DNA of 64,000 bases. Source: Lunularia cruciata. Lineage: Eukaryota; Streptophyta; Marchantiopsida; Lunulariales; Lunulariaceae. The stretch covers positions 36,308,243 to 36,372,242 of the forward strand of contig OX419761.1 in assembly GCA_948567375.1 (NCBI GenBank), read 5' to 3'. A program made the position numbers and the translations under genes. Position 1 is the stretch's first letter, and each line of letters begins with the position of its first letter. Below, one piece after another: positions 54,878 through 64,000 of the stretch. The notes below the pieces were generated by a model, which had not been told where the DNA came from, did not search any database, and saw nothing but the letters and a program-made list of their open reading frames with translations.

Positions 54878-55760
54878 AGAGGTACTTGTATGTAGAGAGA
54901 GATGAGACTGCTAGGCGAGTCTCTCTACATCATGTGGCACACTTGGCCTATCGGTATCCGGAGTTATTACCGATATCAGCAGTCAGAGGTTACTAGAAGG
55001 CCTTACCAGGAGACATTTCCTTACTGGGGGCGCATGACCTAGAGAGACATGGGCCTATTCACTTGGTGATTTCTGGATGGCCATGTCAGGGACATACACG
55101 TGCGGGCCGCGGTTTGGGTCTTCAGGATCCTCGTTCTGGTGTGTTTTGGGAGATGTTACGAATACTACGACATCTCTAGGTTCATCAGTCTGTTTCTCCA
55201 TCTTACCTTTTGGAGAACGTTCCATTGATGGGTGATTCTCGCACTAGAGTGGTGGCGAGTACACATCAGGTCCATTCTTGGATGGGACCTGCTGTATTGT
55301 TAGATGCAGCCAGAGTGGGATCACGGGCTCATCGTCTTCGTCTTTGGTGGACGAACCTTTTACCCAGAGAGGTTCTACAGCGTAGTTATGATGGGATTCA
55401 GCGACTTGACCACATCCTTGTTGATGATATCTTGGATGTTGGGCGTCAGTCTCAGACAGTGGTAGTGGCTGATAGGTCACCTATGGCAGTGGTGAACCTA
55501 GTTGGACAGCCTAGAGCTGCATTTCCCACATTCATGAGTTTCCCAGGCTCTCATGCTTTTTGAGAGGGAGGACCTGGACTTGTTTGGGACTCACAGTTAC
55601 AGCAGTTGGTGGAGCCCAATGCTGATGAGAGAGAGCGGGCGATGGGTTTTCGCACCGGTATTACCGCTGTTCCAGCAGTGTCAGAGGCATCCAGGCGTCA
55701 GGTGTTAGGTCAGGCTATGGACCTGAACTGTTTGACCTGGATTGTGAGCCTTGGTTTGGC
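54878..55760 (+). pseudogene. Element B cytosine-5 DNA methyltransferase region, DNMT3-like
   Basis: Beyond the C insertion the conserved methyltransferase motifs continue in the conventional order. Motif IV is HLVISGWPCQGHTRAG with the catalytic Pro-Cys at 55081-55086. Motif VI ENV is at 55213-55221. A motif-VIII-like segment LLDAARVGSRAHRLRLWW lies at about 55300-55350. A motif-X-like segment has ERAMGF and RRQVLGQAMD (about 55630-55722). The pattern LDA-x-x-V-x-x-x-HR-x-R-x-x-W-x-NL matches DNMT3 de novo enzymes, and the motif order is not the rearranged one of plant DRM. The family transfers methyl from AdoMet to cytosine C5 in DNA. This copy is broken in several places. Confidence 0.85.
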
Positions 55761-56229
55761 AGAGCAGCGTAGGATGCGCTTGATAGGCATCACCACTCGG
55801 ACACTTGTGAGCCCTGTGCCTATCGAGATGATTCAGGCACATGCTGGGGGCGATGGACCGAGTGGACATGGTATTCTTGGGACACATCCAGTAGCTACTA
55901 GGGAGAGTGGTCTACTTGGAGTCCATCCAGGTGAGCGTGGGCTGCTTGGATTACACCCTTGGTCTACATGGGATGCAGCCAGAGGACGTATGGAGCTTGC
56001 AGCCAGAGTGGAGGAAGTTTTTCACACAGAGGTTGGGACCTCTAGTGGTCGGGAGCATGACACCATTGCTCCCAAGGGCCCAGTGTAGCAGCCAGTCAGT
56101 ACGTCTTCCACTCCTACTACAGTTACAGAGGATACTTGGGAGCCAGATCTTGGACCCAAGCTTACTGGAGAGGAAAGACGGAGGGTTTGGAGGTTCTTGA
56201 GGAGTCACACGAGTTGTTTTGCCTTCAGT

Positions 56230-57603
56230 ATGAAGGATTTGGGTGCTCTAAAGGGACCTGGTATACGGATTGAGCTGACTAGCGACACACCAGTTTTCCG
56301 ACGTCCTTATCGATATAGTGATATGGAGAGGACATTGATTCAGAGCCGGAGTAGTGACCTTTTTGAGGCTGGTTTGGTAGAGATTTCACATGGAGAGTAT
56401 GCATCAACGACAGTGATGCCAGCCAAGAAGGATATGCATGGCAACTATACAGATAGGCGGATGTGTGGAGATTACCGTCCTATCAACCGATAGACGAGGG
56501 CTGATCAGTATGCCATGCCTACACCGGAGGAGATTTTTGATGCGATTGGGCATGCAAAGGTCTTCAGTACTTTGGATCTTCGAGCGGGATATCATCAGTT
56601 GCCAATCAGGGAGGAGGATAAGTCCAAGACAGCATTTTGGGCTATTGATCCTCACGGCAAGGATGTATTATATCAGTGGAGGTTCTTACCATTTGGGTTA
56701 AAGAACGCTCTTGCTGAGTTCCAGAGGGTCATGGATAGGATCCTAGCTGGACTGGATTTTGCTCGGTGCTATATTGATGACATTTTGGTGTATAGCACTA
56801 CTGTGGAGGAGCATGAGAGACAGTTGTTGGAGGTGTTTGAGAGGTTGAGATCTCATGGACTCAAATTACATCCTGGGAAGTGTAGGTTCTTCCATGAGCA
56901 GGTTGAGTATTTGGGTCACACTATCTACCCCGGAGGACTTGGTGTCCAACAGACCAAGGTGGAGGCTATTGCACGTATTCCTCGGCCTACGGATGTGAGC
57001 AGAGTGCGAGCATTCCTTGGGTTGGTGAACTTCTATCACCGCTATGTTAGAGGATTTAGTGCCATTGCCAAGGCCTTGACGAAGCTGACCAAGCTTACAC
57101 AGGAGTGGTGTTGGGGAGATGAGTAGGAGAGAGCTTTTGTAGAGCTCCAGGAGAGGTTGACATCTGCTCCTATTTTGAGGAGACCGATCAGAGGACGACC
57201 ATTTCAGGTTCACACTGATTGGAGTATGTTGGGGCTTGGAGCGGTGCTCACCCAGCATGATGATGAGGAGAAGGAGTTTGTGGTGGCCTATGCTAGTCGC
57301 TCCAACAATTCAGCGGAGGTGAAGTATAGTTCATATGAGGGAGAGTGCTTGGCAGCAGTTTGGGCAGTAGCACATTTCCGATGTTACCTATTTGGTAACC
57401 CCTTCACTCTCATCACTGATCATCAGCCGCTGAAGTGGTTGATGGAGTCCGACAAGCTTTCAGGGAAGCTTGCACGATGGGCTCTGATTTTACAAGAGTA
57501 TGATTTCACGGTTGTTCACGGACCTGGAGTGGTGAACCGTGATGCAGATGGGTTGAGTAGAAACCCATGTCCCAGCCAGCAGGATCAGACCGGAGCACGT
57601 TAG
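56230..57603 (+). pseudogene. Element B reverse transcriptase and RNase H
   Basis: Contains the entry region (FRRPYRYSDME), the RT palm with LDLRAGYHQLPI and WRFLPFGLKNA, the catalytic YIDDILVYS near 56770, then FLGLVNFYHRYVRGFS. RNase H shows FQVHTDWSMLGLGAVL, YEGECLAAVWAV and LITDHQPLKWL, ending VVNRDADGLSR. These are classical Ty3/gypsy blocks. It has a few breaks. Confidence 0.92.
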
Positions 57604-57624
57604 CATGGTGAGACAGATGAGGAG

Positions 57625-58797
57625 ATGGTGCCAGGTTGGCATGCATCGGCCTTTCTGTGTATATTTGCAAAGACTTTGGTGGTATCTCTCTCAGCGCATA
57701 CAGGAGGAGTCATTGAGGTCACAGATCCAGAGAGTGAAGATATTGGTACAGTTCAGCAAGACATTCATGATGATGTCTTAGTGATGGACTATCTTCGCAC
57801 TGGTGTTGTGGGTGGCACAGTTGGGGCCAAGGAGAGAGACCGTGTTCTTCAGCGAGCCAGATGGTTCAGATTGGAGGGTAGGCACCTTTTGCGTGTATGG
57901 GAGGATGGTAGAGTGCGAGTAGTACCACTTCTATCACAGAGACCACAGTTGGTCCGTCATGCTCATGAGGAGCTAAGACATTTTGGAGTAAAGCGTACAT
58001 ATAGCTTACTCCAGAGTCATTATTGGTGGCGCGGTATGCAGACCGAGGTACAGCAGTTTGTTGCCAGATGTGTGGTTTGTGACCGAGTTAGAGCATCATT
58101 CAATGCTCCTACGCCACAGTTACACCCATTACCTATCATGGGATTGGGTTACCGTTGGAGTTTGGACTTCGCTGGACCTTTACCGCTGACTGTGAGACAT
58201 CATCGGTATGTTTTGGTGATGGTGGAGCACTTCTCCAAGTGGATTGAGTTGGTGGCACTTCCTGACAAGTCTAGTGAAGGGACAGCTTACTCGTTCCTGG
58301 ATCGAGTTCTTAGTCATTTTGGTGCACCAACTGAGGTTTTGACTGATCAGGGTACAGAGTTCTTGGGAGAGTTTCAGGTCTTGTGTGACAAGGCTTTGAT
58401 TGATCATCGTACTACATCCCGAGATCACCCTGAGGCAGATGGCTTAGCAGAGAGAGTGGTTCAGACGGTGAAGAGAGGATTGCGAAAGTATGGTTTGCAG
58501 AGAGGCCACTTGGGAGATTGGGATCTCCAGTTACCTTGGTTGGCCATGGGCTATCGGTTCAGCCGGCAAGCCTCCTTAGCATCCTTCTCTCCATACTTTC
58601 TACTCTATGGACGAGATCCAGATTTACCTGTAGCCATTTGTCAAGATGCTACTGTAGTTTTGGACTTGGATGACCCTGATGTATGGATGAGCGCATGTTC
58701 TCAGTGGGCAGAGATCTTTCGGAGAGTGATGCCGATGGCCTTCGAGAACTTGGCGATTGCTCAGCATAGAGATACTTTACGCTATGCTACCATTTGA
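57625..58797 (+). pseudogene. Element B integrase
   Basis: An HHCC zinc finger (HEELRHFG ... CVVCDRVR) precedes the DDE core: WSLDFAGPLP (D), VLTDQGTEF (D) and HPEADGLAERVV (E). The frame is open over about 390 codons. A short stretch past the core leads to the PHD region. Confidence 0.9.
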
Positions 58798-58902
58798 GGA
58801 GGAGGTTATAGACCCTCAATCCGTCGATTTCATCCAGGCGACTATGTATATCTACAACAGACAGCACCGACGACACTTGATGTTTCTACAGGCCGCACTA
58901 TC

Positions 58903-59202
58903 TTGAGAGTGCGCGAGGTTTTGCCATCTGGAGTCCTTGTGTTAGAAGGACGTGATGGTGTTGTTTGGAAGGATCATGTGCGCAATTGTGCGCCATGCCA
59001 CCTCCCAAACATTGATGGTACTATGGACCCAAGCTTGGCACTTGTACGTGCAGGCTTGAGGTGTATGTTATGTGGCTCTTCTGGTGGAGCTGCTACTATA
59101 TTAGTGTGTGATAGCTGTTCGAGAGGATGGCATATGGCATGTATGACTCCTCCCCTCACGGTGGTTCCTCAGGGACAGTGGTTATGTCCTAGATGTACTT
59201 GA
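58903..59202 (+). pseudogene. Element B C-terminal PHD finger
   Basis: 99 residues. The first part (VREVLPSGVLVLEGRDGVVW) looks like the small beta-barrel tail of a gypsy integrase. The second part is a canonical C4HC3 PHD finger from about 59063: CMLC, VCDSCSRGWHMAC (with the conserved W before H), and QWLCPRC with the conserved Trp two residues before the last Cys pair. PHD fingers commonly read histone H3 tails. In chromoviruses a chromodomain occupies this place and steers integration. It ends at a stop just after the finger. Confidence 0.9.
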
Positions 59203-59360
59203 CCTATAGCTAGTTCATTCTTTATATGGTATAGATTGCAGACAGGCGACTAACGATGGGGCTCCATAGCACCCGGCCTCCTGATCTTTGCCCATTAGAG
59301 GGTATACCATATACTTAGAGTAGATGGCTATCTGGAGTTAGAGGGACCTAACCGCTAGCT

Positions 59361-59371
59361 AGGGGGGCGAT
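59361..59371 (+). other. Polypurine-tract-like run in element B
   Basis: AGGGGGGCGAT precedes TGTGGCAC at 59372, the usual look of a polypurine tract and LTR start. If so, the right LTR would be only about 105 bp (59372-59476). No matching copy was found by eye at the left end. Confidence 0.4.
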
Positions 59372-59475
59372 TGTGGCACTTTAGAGTCTATGTATGACTT
59401 ATGTGTGAGTTGTGCTTTTATAGTGTATGTTGTTGACAGCGATGTATGTTGTGTAGCAATGTATATACGCACGAC

Positions 59476-62400
59476 ATCATGCCCATCTTGGTTTAATTGA
59501 CTAAGAGTGCATCCTATAGCTACATAAGAAGCATCACTGTAGAGGATGAAAGGCTTACTCCAATCAGGTTTAGCAAGAATTGGAGCTACAACAAGGGATT
59601 GCTTGAGCTACTCAAAAGCTTTGAGAGCCTCTTTGTCCTCCAAAATCACCATGTAATCTACACCCTTCTTCATGTAGATGGTCAATGCATAAGCCTTGCT
59701 AGAAAATGAGAAGATGAACCTCCTATAGAACCCAACCATCCCCAAGAATTGGCGTAACTTGGTCAAGCTTGAAGGGAATGGAAGGTCTGAGATTTTCCTC
59801 ACCTTCTTAGGATCAACTACTATTCCATCCTTGGAGATGATGTGCCCCAAAAGTAGACCTTCTTCACATCCAAAAATGCACTTCTCTGGGTTGAGTGATG
59901 CATTTGCCTCATCCAAGCGTTGCAAGACCTTGATTAGGTGCTCAAAGTGCTCCTCCTTGCTCCCATAGACACAAAATTCATCAATGAAGTCTCTCACAAA
60001 TTTCCCAATGAAAGGTTCAAATACCTTGTTCATGAACCGTTGGAATGTGGCTGGAGCATTGCAAAGCCCAAAAGGCATGACCTTGAAAGCGTAAGTTCTC
60101 CAAGGTGTGGTGAACGTGGTGAGTTGTTGATGCTCTGGTGCAATCTTGATTTGGTTATATCCACTATAACCATCTCCAAAATTTTACCTCTCATGACCTG
60201 CAACCTCCTCCAAGATCTCATCAATGAATGGCAATGGGTAGTAGTCCTTCTTGGTAACAGCATTGAGCTTCTTGTAATCCACACATACTCGAAGCTTGCC
60301 ATTCTTTTTCTTCATAATGCAATTGGAGACACCCATTTTGAATTCTCTGCCTCAAAGATAAATCCAACCTCCTTGAGCTTATCAATCTCCTCCTTCACAA
60401 CCAAAGATATTGGTGGGCTAATGCAAGGTTGCTTTTGGCAGATTGGTCTTGCATGTGACTCCACCTCTATCTTGTGCTCCTCCAAGGTGACTTCCTTCAA
60501 ATCCTTGTAACTAAAAGTAAACACATGGATGAACTTGTAGAAAATCTCCTCAAATCTCACCTTCTCTTCCTTGGTAACATTTGGACCATACTTGAGGGTA
60601 GATAACCTTCTCTCTACCTCCTCAAGTGTCAATGGTGATTTATTTGGGTCCTTCAAAACCTTTGGCTTAGGTGAAAAATCCATAGAACACAAAGGATACA
60701 CATCTGAATTAGATTCAGATTCATCCTCCTCCTTGGAAGTCTCTTCTTCCTTGCTTATGTCCACACCTGAAGCTCCTTCTTCAGAATCTGATTCTCAATA
60801 ATCAGAAGATAGTGTATCTGAATGTGAAGTGTTGGTGGTGTTAGTCATAGGAACTATGACTCTATGGTTTGATGGCCCAATCCTCAAGTATCCTTTGTGC
60901 CATCGATCAATTGTGCGTGTTGCTCTCAACCATGGCCTCCCAAGAAGTAATTCAATGCTTGAATCCTTCAAGACTTGGAAAGTCATGAGATTTTGAACTC
61001 CCATAACTGAAACTACCACTTTATCCATCACCCCTATTGGTTGAACTTGTTGCTTGTTTGCCATGCTTACCACAAATGTTGAAGGTCTTGAGGGTATCAT
61101 ACCCAACTTCTTCATCAACCTTTCTGACATGGCATTCAGTGCTGATCTTCCATCAACAAGTGCATCCTTGATGTTATGACCATTCACTCTCACATCAATC
61201 TTAGAGGCATATTCACAAGCTTCCCATGGTGCTGGCTTGGCATCCACCACCCCCATTGATACTAGAGCTTTTACCTTCTTCTTCCGCTTGCTCCTTGAAG
61301 AACTCAAACCACCTCTAAGCTCCTTTCTCAAGGTAGGGTTCAAAGCAATCAATTGGCCTACTATGATGTTAGCCTTGTGGCTACCAACATCCTCCAGCAC
61401 ATTGTAGTTCCATTGTTGCTTTGAAATCAAGAAATCCTCCATCCCCAACTTCTTCCTTGGACTCTTTGTTGTTGATGGTGTTGAGGTGCGAGTGCTCCTA
61501 GTAGACATAGGAGTATCCTTGCTTGGAGTAAATTCTTGAGAAGAATGAACATCCTTTGCAAAACGAGCTCTCTTCTTCTCTTGTGCCAAAAGCTCCAAAT
61601 TAAGACCCTTGGAGTTTGAGCACTCTCCCTTCTCATACTTGCTCTCAATCACATCAATGGATTCTATCTCCTTACCTTTGTTGGGATTAGGAGCCACTTG
61701 GGTTTCACTACCTCCCTCTTTCCCTCTATTGGCTCCATCATAACCCCTTCCTCCATGGTAAGTGGAATTTGGGTAATTCCTTTGGATATGCACTCTTCCT
61801 CTACAACCAAAACAATTTCTATCATTGAAATTGTTGGCTGGTTGGCCTCCTCCATATGGATAGTTTCCACAACTCCTAGGCCCTTTCTCTACATTCTGAT
61901 CCACCTCTCTCTTCTTGCATAGTTTCACTACATTGATCTTGAGATCCACAAGTTGTTCTGTGATGGTTTGAAGTGGATCCTTTGGTGGAGGTGCAAGAAT
62001 TGGAGCAACTACTACTTGTGTTGCAACCCTTGTCACCAAAGTATCAGAAGTTCCACCATACTTGTAGCCTTGAGGAGGATGCACAACCTCCTTCACCACC
62101 AAATCACTCTCATCCCCTTCCAAACTCTCCTCCATACGAATTGCAATCTTGATAGCTTCAACCTTGGAAGAAGATTTCTCATATCTCACCTTGCTTCTAA
62201 TTTGTGGTCTCAATCCTCCCACAAAATTCTTGGTGAGCATGGCCTCTATGCCCATCATTGTGGTCTTTACATCATCCCCACCTTTCCTCAACACTATATG
62301 AAATCTGGACTCTAACTTTTCCACTCTTTCCACATAGACTCTCACTTTCTCTCCATCTCCTTGCTTGAGAAATGTAACTTCACTCATCAATCTCTCATAA

Positions 62401-63200
62401 CTCTCATCAGGAAGAAATTTCTCAATGAGTGCTGAAGTCAAAGTCTCCCAAGACTCCTTGTCCCTATCTCTCCTCTCTCTCTCTTTTGGTATTCTGACTC
62501 ATACAATGTAAGTGATGCATCCTCAAAGAAATCTGGTAAACCTTTGATGGCTATTATGGTAGCACAGCATGGACTAAGAAGGCAAGGAATCCCAACTCCA
62601 TCATACTCCTCCAAGGCTAGCACTCCAAGACTCAAGACATTGCTCACTAGAGAACTCAATGAGAGAGAGATAATCGCAAATGAAAGGATGATGAGTACCT
62701 CCTCACCCCTTTTTTATATACTTGTGAAATAGTTACGTACCAAAGTTACTAATTCTTGTAGTAACTCAAGTTACTAGACTAAAAGTCAAGTAAAGTCAAA
62801 AAGTAGAAAGGAATATCCATTCACATGGGCATATTCCCCTAAGCATGTGGTATTATCTTGACCCAACCATTAAGTCAAAGATTCCTTCCCATGGGCTATC
62901 CTTGGACTAAAGAAGAATCCAAAACAAAAAGGCTTGTGGGCCCAAGAGTTCTCAACTCTTTCCTCAAAGCCAAACACCTAGGAATAATACCAAGTCAACA
63001 CACTAAAATCTAAAATAGTGGTGCTCATCTTTTCTACTTCCTCTAAAGTAAGGTCCCCTTTATCTTAGCTATGACTAACTTTAGCTAACCATCCCTAATA
63101 TAGAACCATCATTTATCTCTATATAAATAATATCTCTTAAGTACTTGTAATACCAAGCTAAATATCACAATACCACACACATGCACAAATGGGTGTTACA
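59476..63200 (-). mobile_element. Ty3/gypsy element A/D, right part
   Basis: Resumes at the word ATCATGCCCATCTTGG exactly where the left part stopped at 42280. Carries RT (59608-60078 with FIDEF), protease and gag with a CCHC-like knuckle region (60795-62441), all close to element C. It ends in a partial LTR of the C family (62537-63200). It has several breaks in all. Sequence differences from C are visible throughout, so it is an older insertion of the same family. Confidence 0.92.
62537..63200 (-). repeat. Element A/D 5' LTR, incomplete
   Basis: About 664 bp matching the element C LTR with scattered differences. Ends ...GGGTGTTACA before GAACCGAGG. Confidence 0.9.
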
Positions 63201-64000
63201 GAACCGAGGGTAATCCCTTTGGAAAATTATCTAGAAACACGTAGGCAAACTCCTTAACTATCCAATCAACCATTGCTTGATGAGGCTCTCAGCACTCCTC
63301 AGATTGTTCTTGTGTAATCAGCTTGATCCACACTATGAATATAGACTTATCTTCCTCCAAAGCTTGCTCTATGGCTGCTTTACTAACAAACTTCCCTTCT
63401 AGGGACTCATCTCTCTTCCAAGCTTGCTCCATGGTTGTCTTTTTGGCAAACTTCCCCATCTTGGGACTCATCTCCCTTCCAAGTTTGCTCTATGGCTACC
63501 TTCTTGACAAACTTCCCATCTTGGGACTGATTATTCTTAGGTGTCTTACTCAGAGGTGCCAGACAACCTAATTGGAAATTCCTACCTTGGTGTTGTACTT
63601 GAATTTGTCATCGGGTCCAATCCAATTGAACCTTATGAAGTTCAAGCCAAGGTAGACCCAGAATGATATCATAGTGTAGAGATACCAACTACAAACCTCA
63701 TACACTCCAAATACTCCTTCTCAATCTTGAAGGTAACAAGATGCGAGGTGTGGAATGCAAAACCGTTTCTACCATCCGCCATCATCAAACTACTTCCAAT
63801 CATTGGCTTGATAGGAATACCCAATTCCTTTGCCACTTGCATAGATATGCAATTCTCTGGACTTCCAAAATCAACCAAAATCCTACAACTCTGATTAGAT
63901 ATCGTACCTTGCAAGTGAAACAAACTTGCATAGGTTGAGCCTTCAATCCCATTGGAACTAATCAAGCTCCCAATAGCAACTCAAAATCTCCTATTGGGAT
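63201..64000 (-). mobile_element. Another Ty3/gypsy protease fragment
   Basis: The minus frame at 63669-63965 has a retropepsin look (CRILVDFGSPENCISMQVAK), and the sequence leftwards reads YDIILGLPWLELH, the usual second protease block. It is not the A/D family by sequence. Incomplete at the window edge and broken. Confidence 0.7.
63360..63540 (-). repeat. Three tandem 60-bp units next to the protease
   Basis: Units start at 63360, 63420 and 63481 (AAGCTTGCTCTATGGCT...). On the minus strand they encode 20-residue repeats of the type GKFVSKAAIEQALE / GKFAKKTTMEQAWK, in a likely linker between protease and RT. Confidence 0.85.

Larger units (their letters stand above)
42281..59476 (+). mobile_element. 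Ty3/gypsy element B carrying DNMT-like and PHD domains
   Basis: Plus-strand element of about 9.4 kb of its own sequence, holding element C (47071-54873) inside. Its ends read TGTCACG...ACGACA and it is flanked by TCAT on both sides (ATCAT if the last A is counted), inside element A/D. Parts in order are leader (42281-44195), gag with two CCHC-like knuckles, retropepsin, a cytosine-5 DNA methyltransferase domain, RT, RNase H, integrase, and a PHD finger. The RT-RNase H-integrase order is that of Ty3/gypsy. It is broken: besides the C insertion there are roughly six to eight further breaks. I could not match its two ends as LTRs by eye. Age lies between A/D and C. Confidence 0.88.

Noticed and set aside
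54878-55760. Possibility that the methyltransferase piece is a captured bacterial restriction-modification gene
   Set aside because: Motif I is continuous with gag-protease in one frame and the motif-VIII pattern is DNMT3-like, with flanking RT in the same strand and order.

Overview
The window looks like nuclear DNA of a non-seed land plant, most likely a bryophyte or lycophyte. The grounds are a spliced, secreted PLAT/LH2 stress-protein gene of the plant-only type, a single-exon LRR-Roc-COR (ROCO) GTPase gene, plant-type Ty1/copia and Ty3/gypsy elements, pogo/Tigger DNA transposons, and a LINE whose reverse transcriptase has the PHxFGVAT pattern I associate with moss, liverwort and lycophyte genomes. 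The lineage call is inference. Only two host genes look sound: PLAT at 4700-6152 (+, one intron) and ROCO at 23769-27125 (-). Nearly everything else is repeats or sequence in which I see no gene.

Layout. 1-4690: gene-poor, with the end of a Tigger-like element at the very start and a foldback. 4700-6900: the PLAT gene and a second copy of its signal-peptide exon. 8301-12836: an old Ty1/copia fossil with diverged LTRs, invaded by an LTR-like block full of heat-shock-element-like motifs. About 13.9-14.9 kb: a decayed pogo-like transposase. 17.3-18.6 kb: several copies of a short dispersed repeat. 18672-20834: a complete-ended Tigger-like transposon with perfect TIRs and a TA duplication. 23.1-27.1 kb: the ROCO locus. 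28.6-31.2 kb: a LINE fossil. 32745-33335: a triplicated promoter-like segment. 33.3-41 kb: no recognised genes.

40979-63200 is a three-level nest of Ty3/gypsy elements. The oldest (call it A/D, minus strand) is split into 40979-42280 and 59476-63200 by element B (plus strand, 42281-59476). B is in turn split by element C (minus strand, 47071-54873). C belongs to the same family as A/D, has LTRs differing at only about two positions, and looks whole. A further Ty3/gypsy protease fragment fills 63201-64000.

The most striking object is element B. Besides gag, protease, reverse transcriptase, RNase H and integrase, it carries a cytosine-5 DNA methyltransferase domain of DNMT3-like character between protease and reverse transcriptase. 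It also carries a canonical C4HC3 PHD finger at the far end of the pol region. A retrotransposon with both a DNA-methylation writer and a chromatin-reader module would be a self-marking or target-choosing element. Element C separately carries an extra zinc-knuckle ORF in its leader. All LTR elements are described here as fossils, by part and position only.
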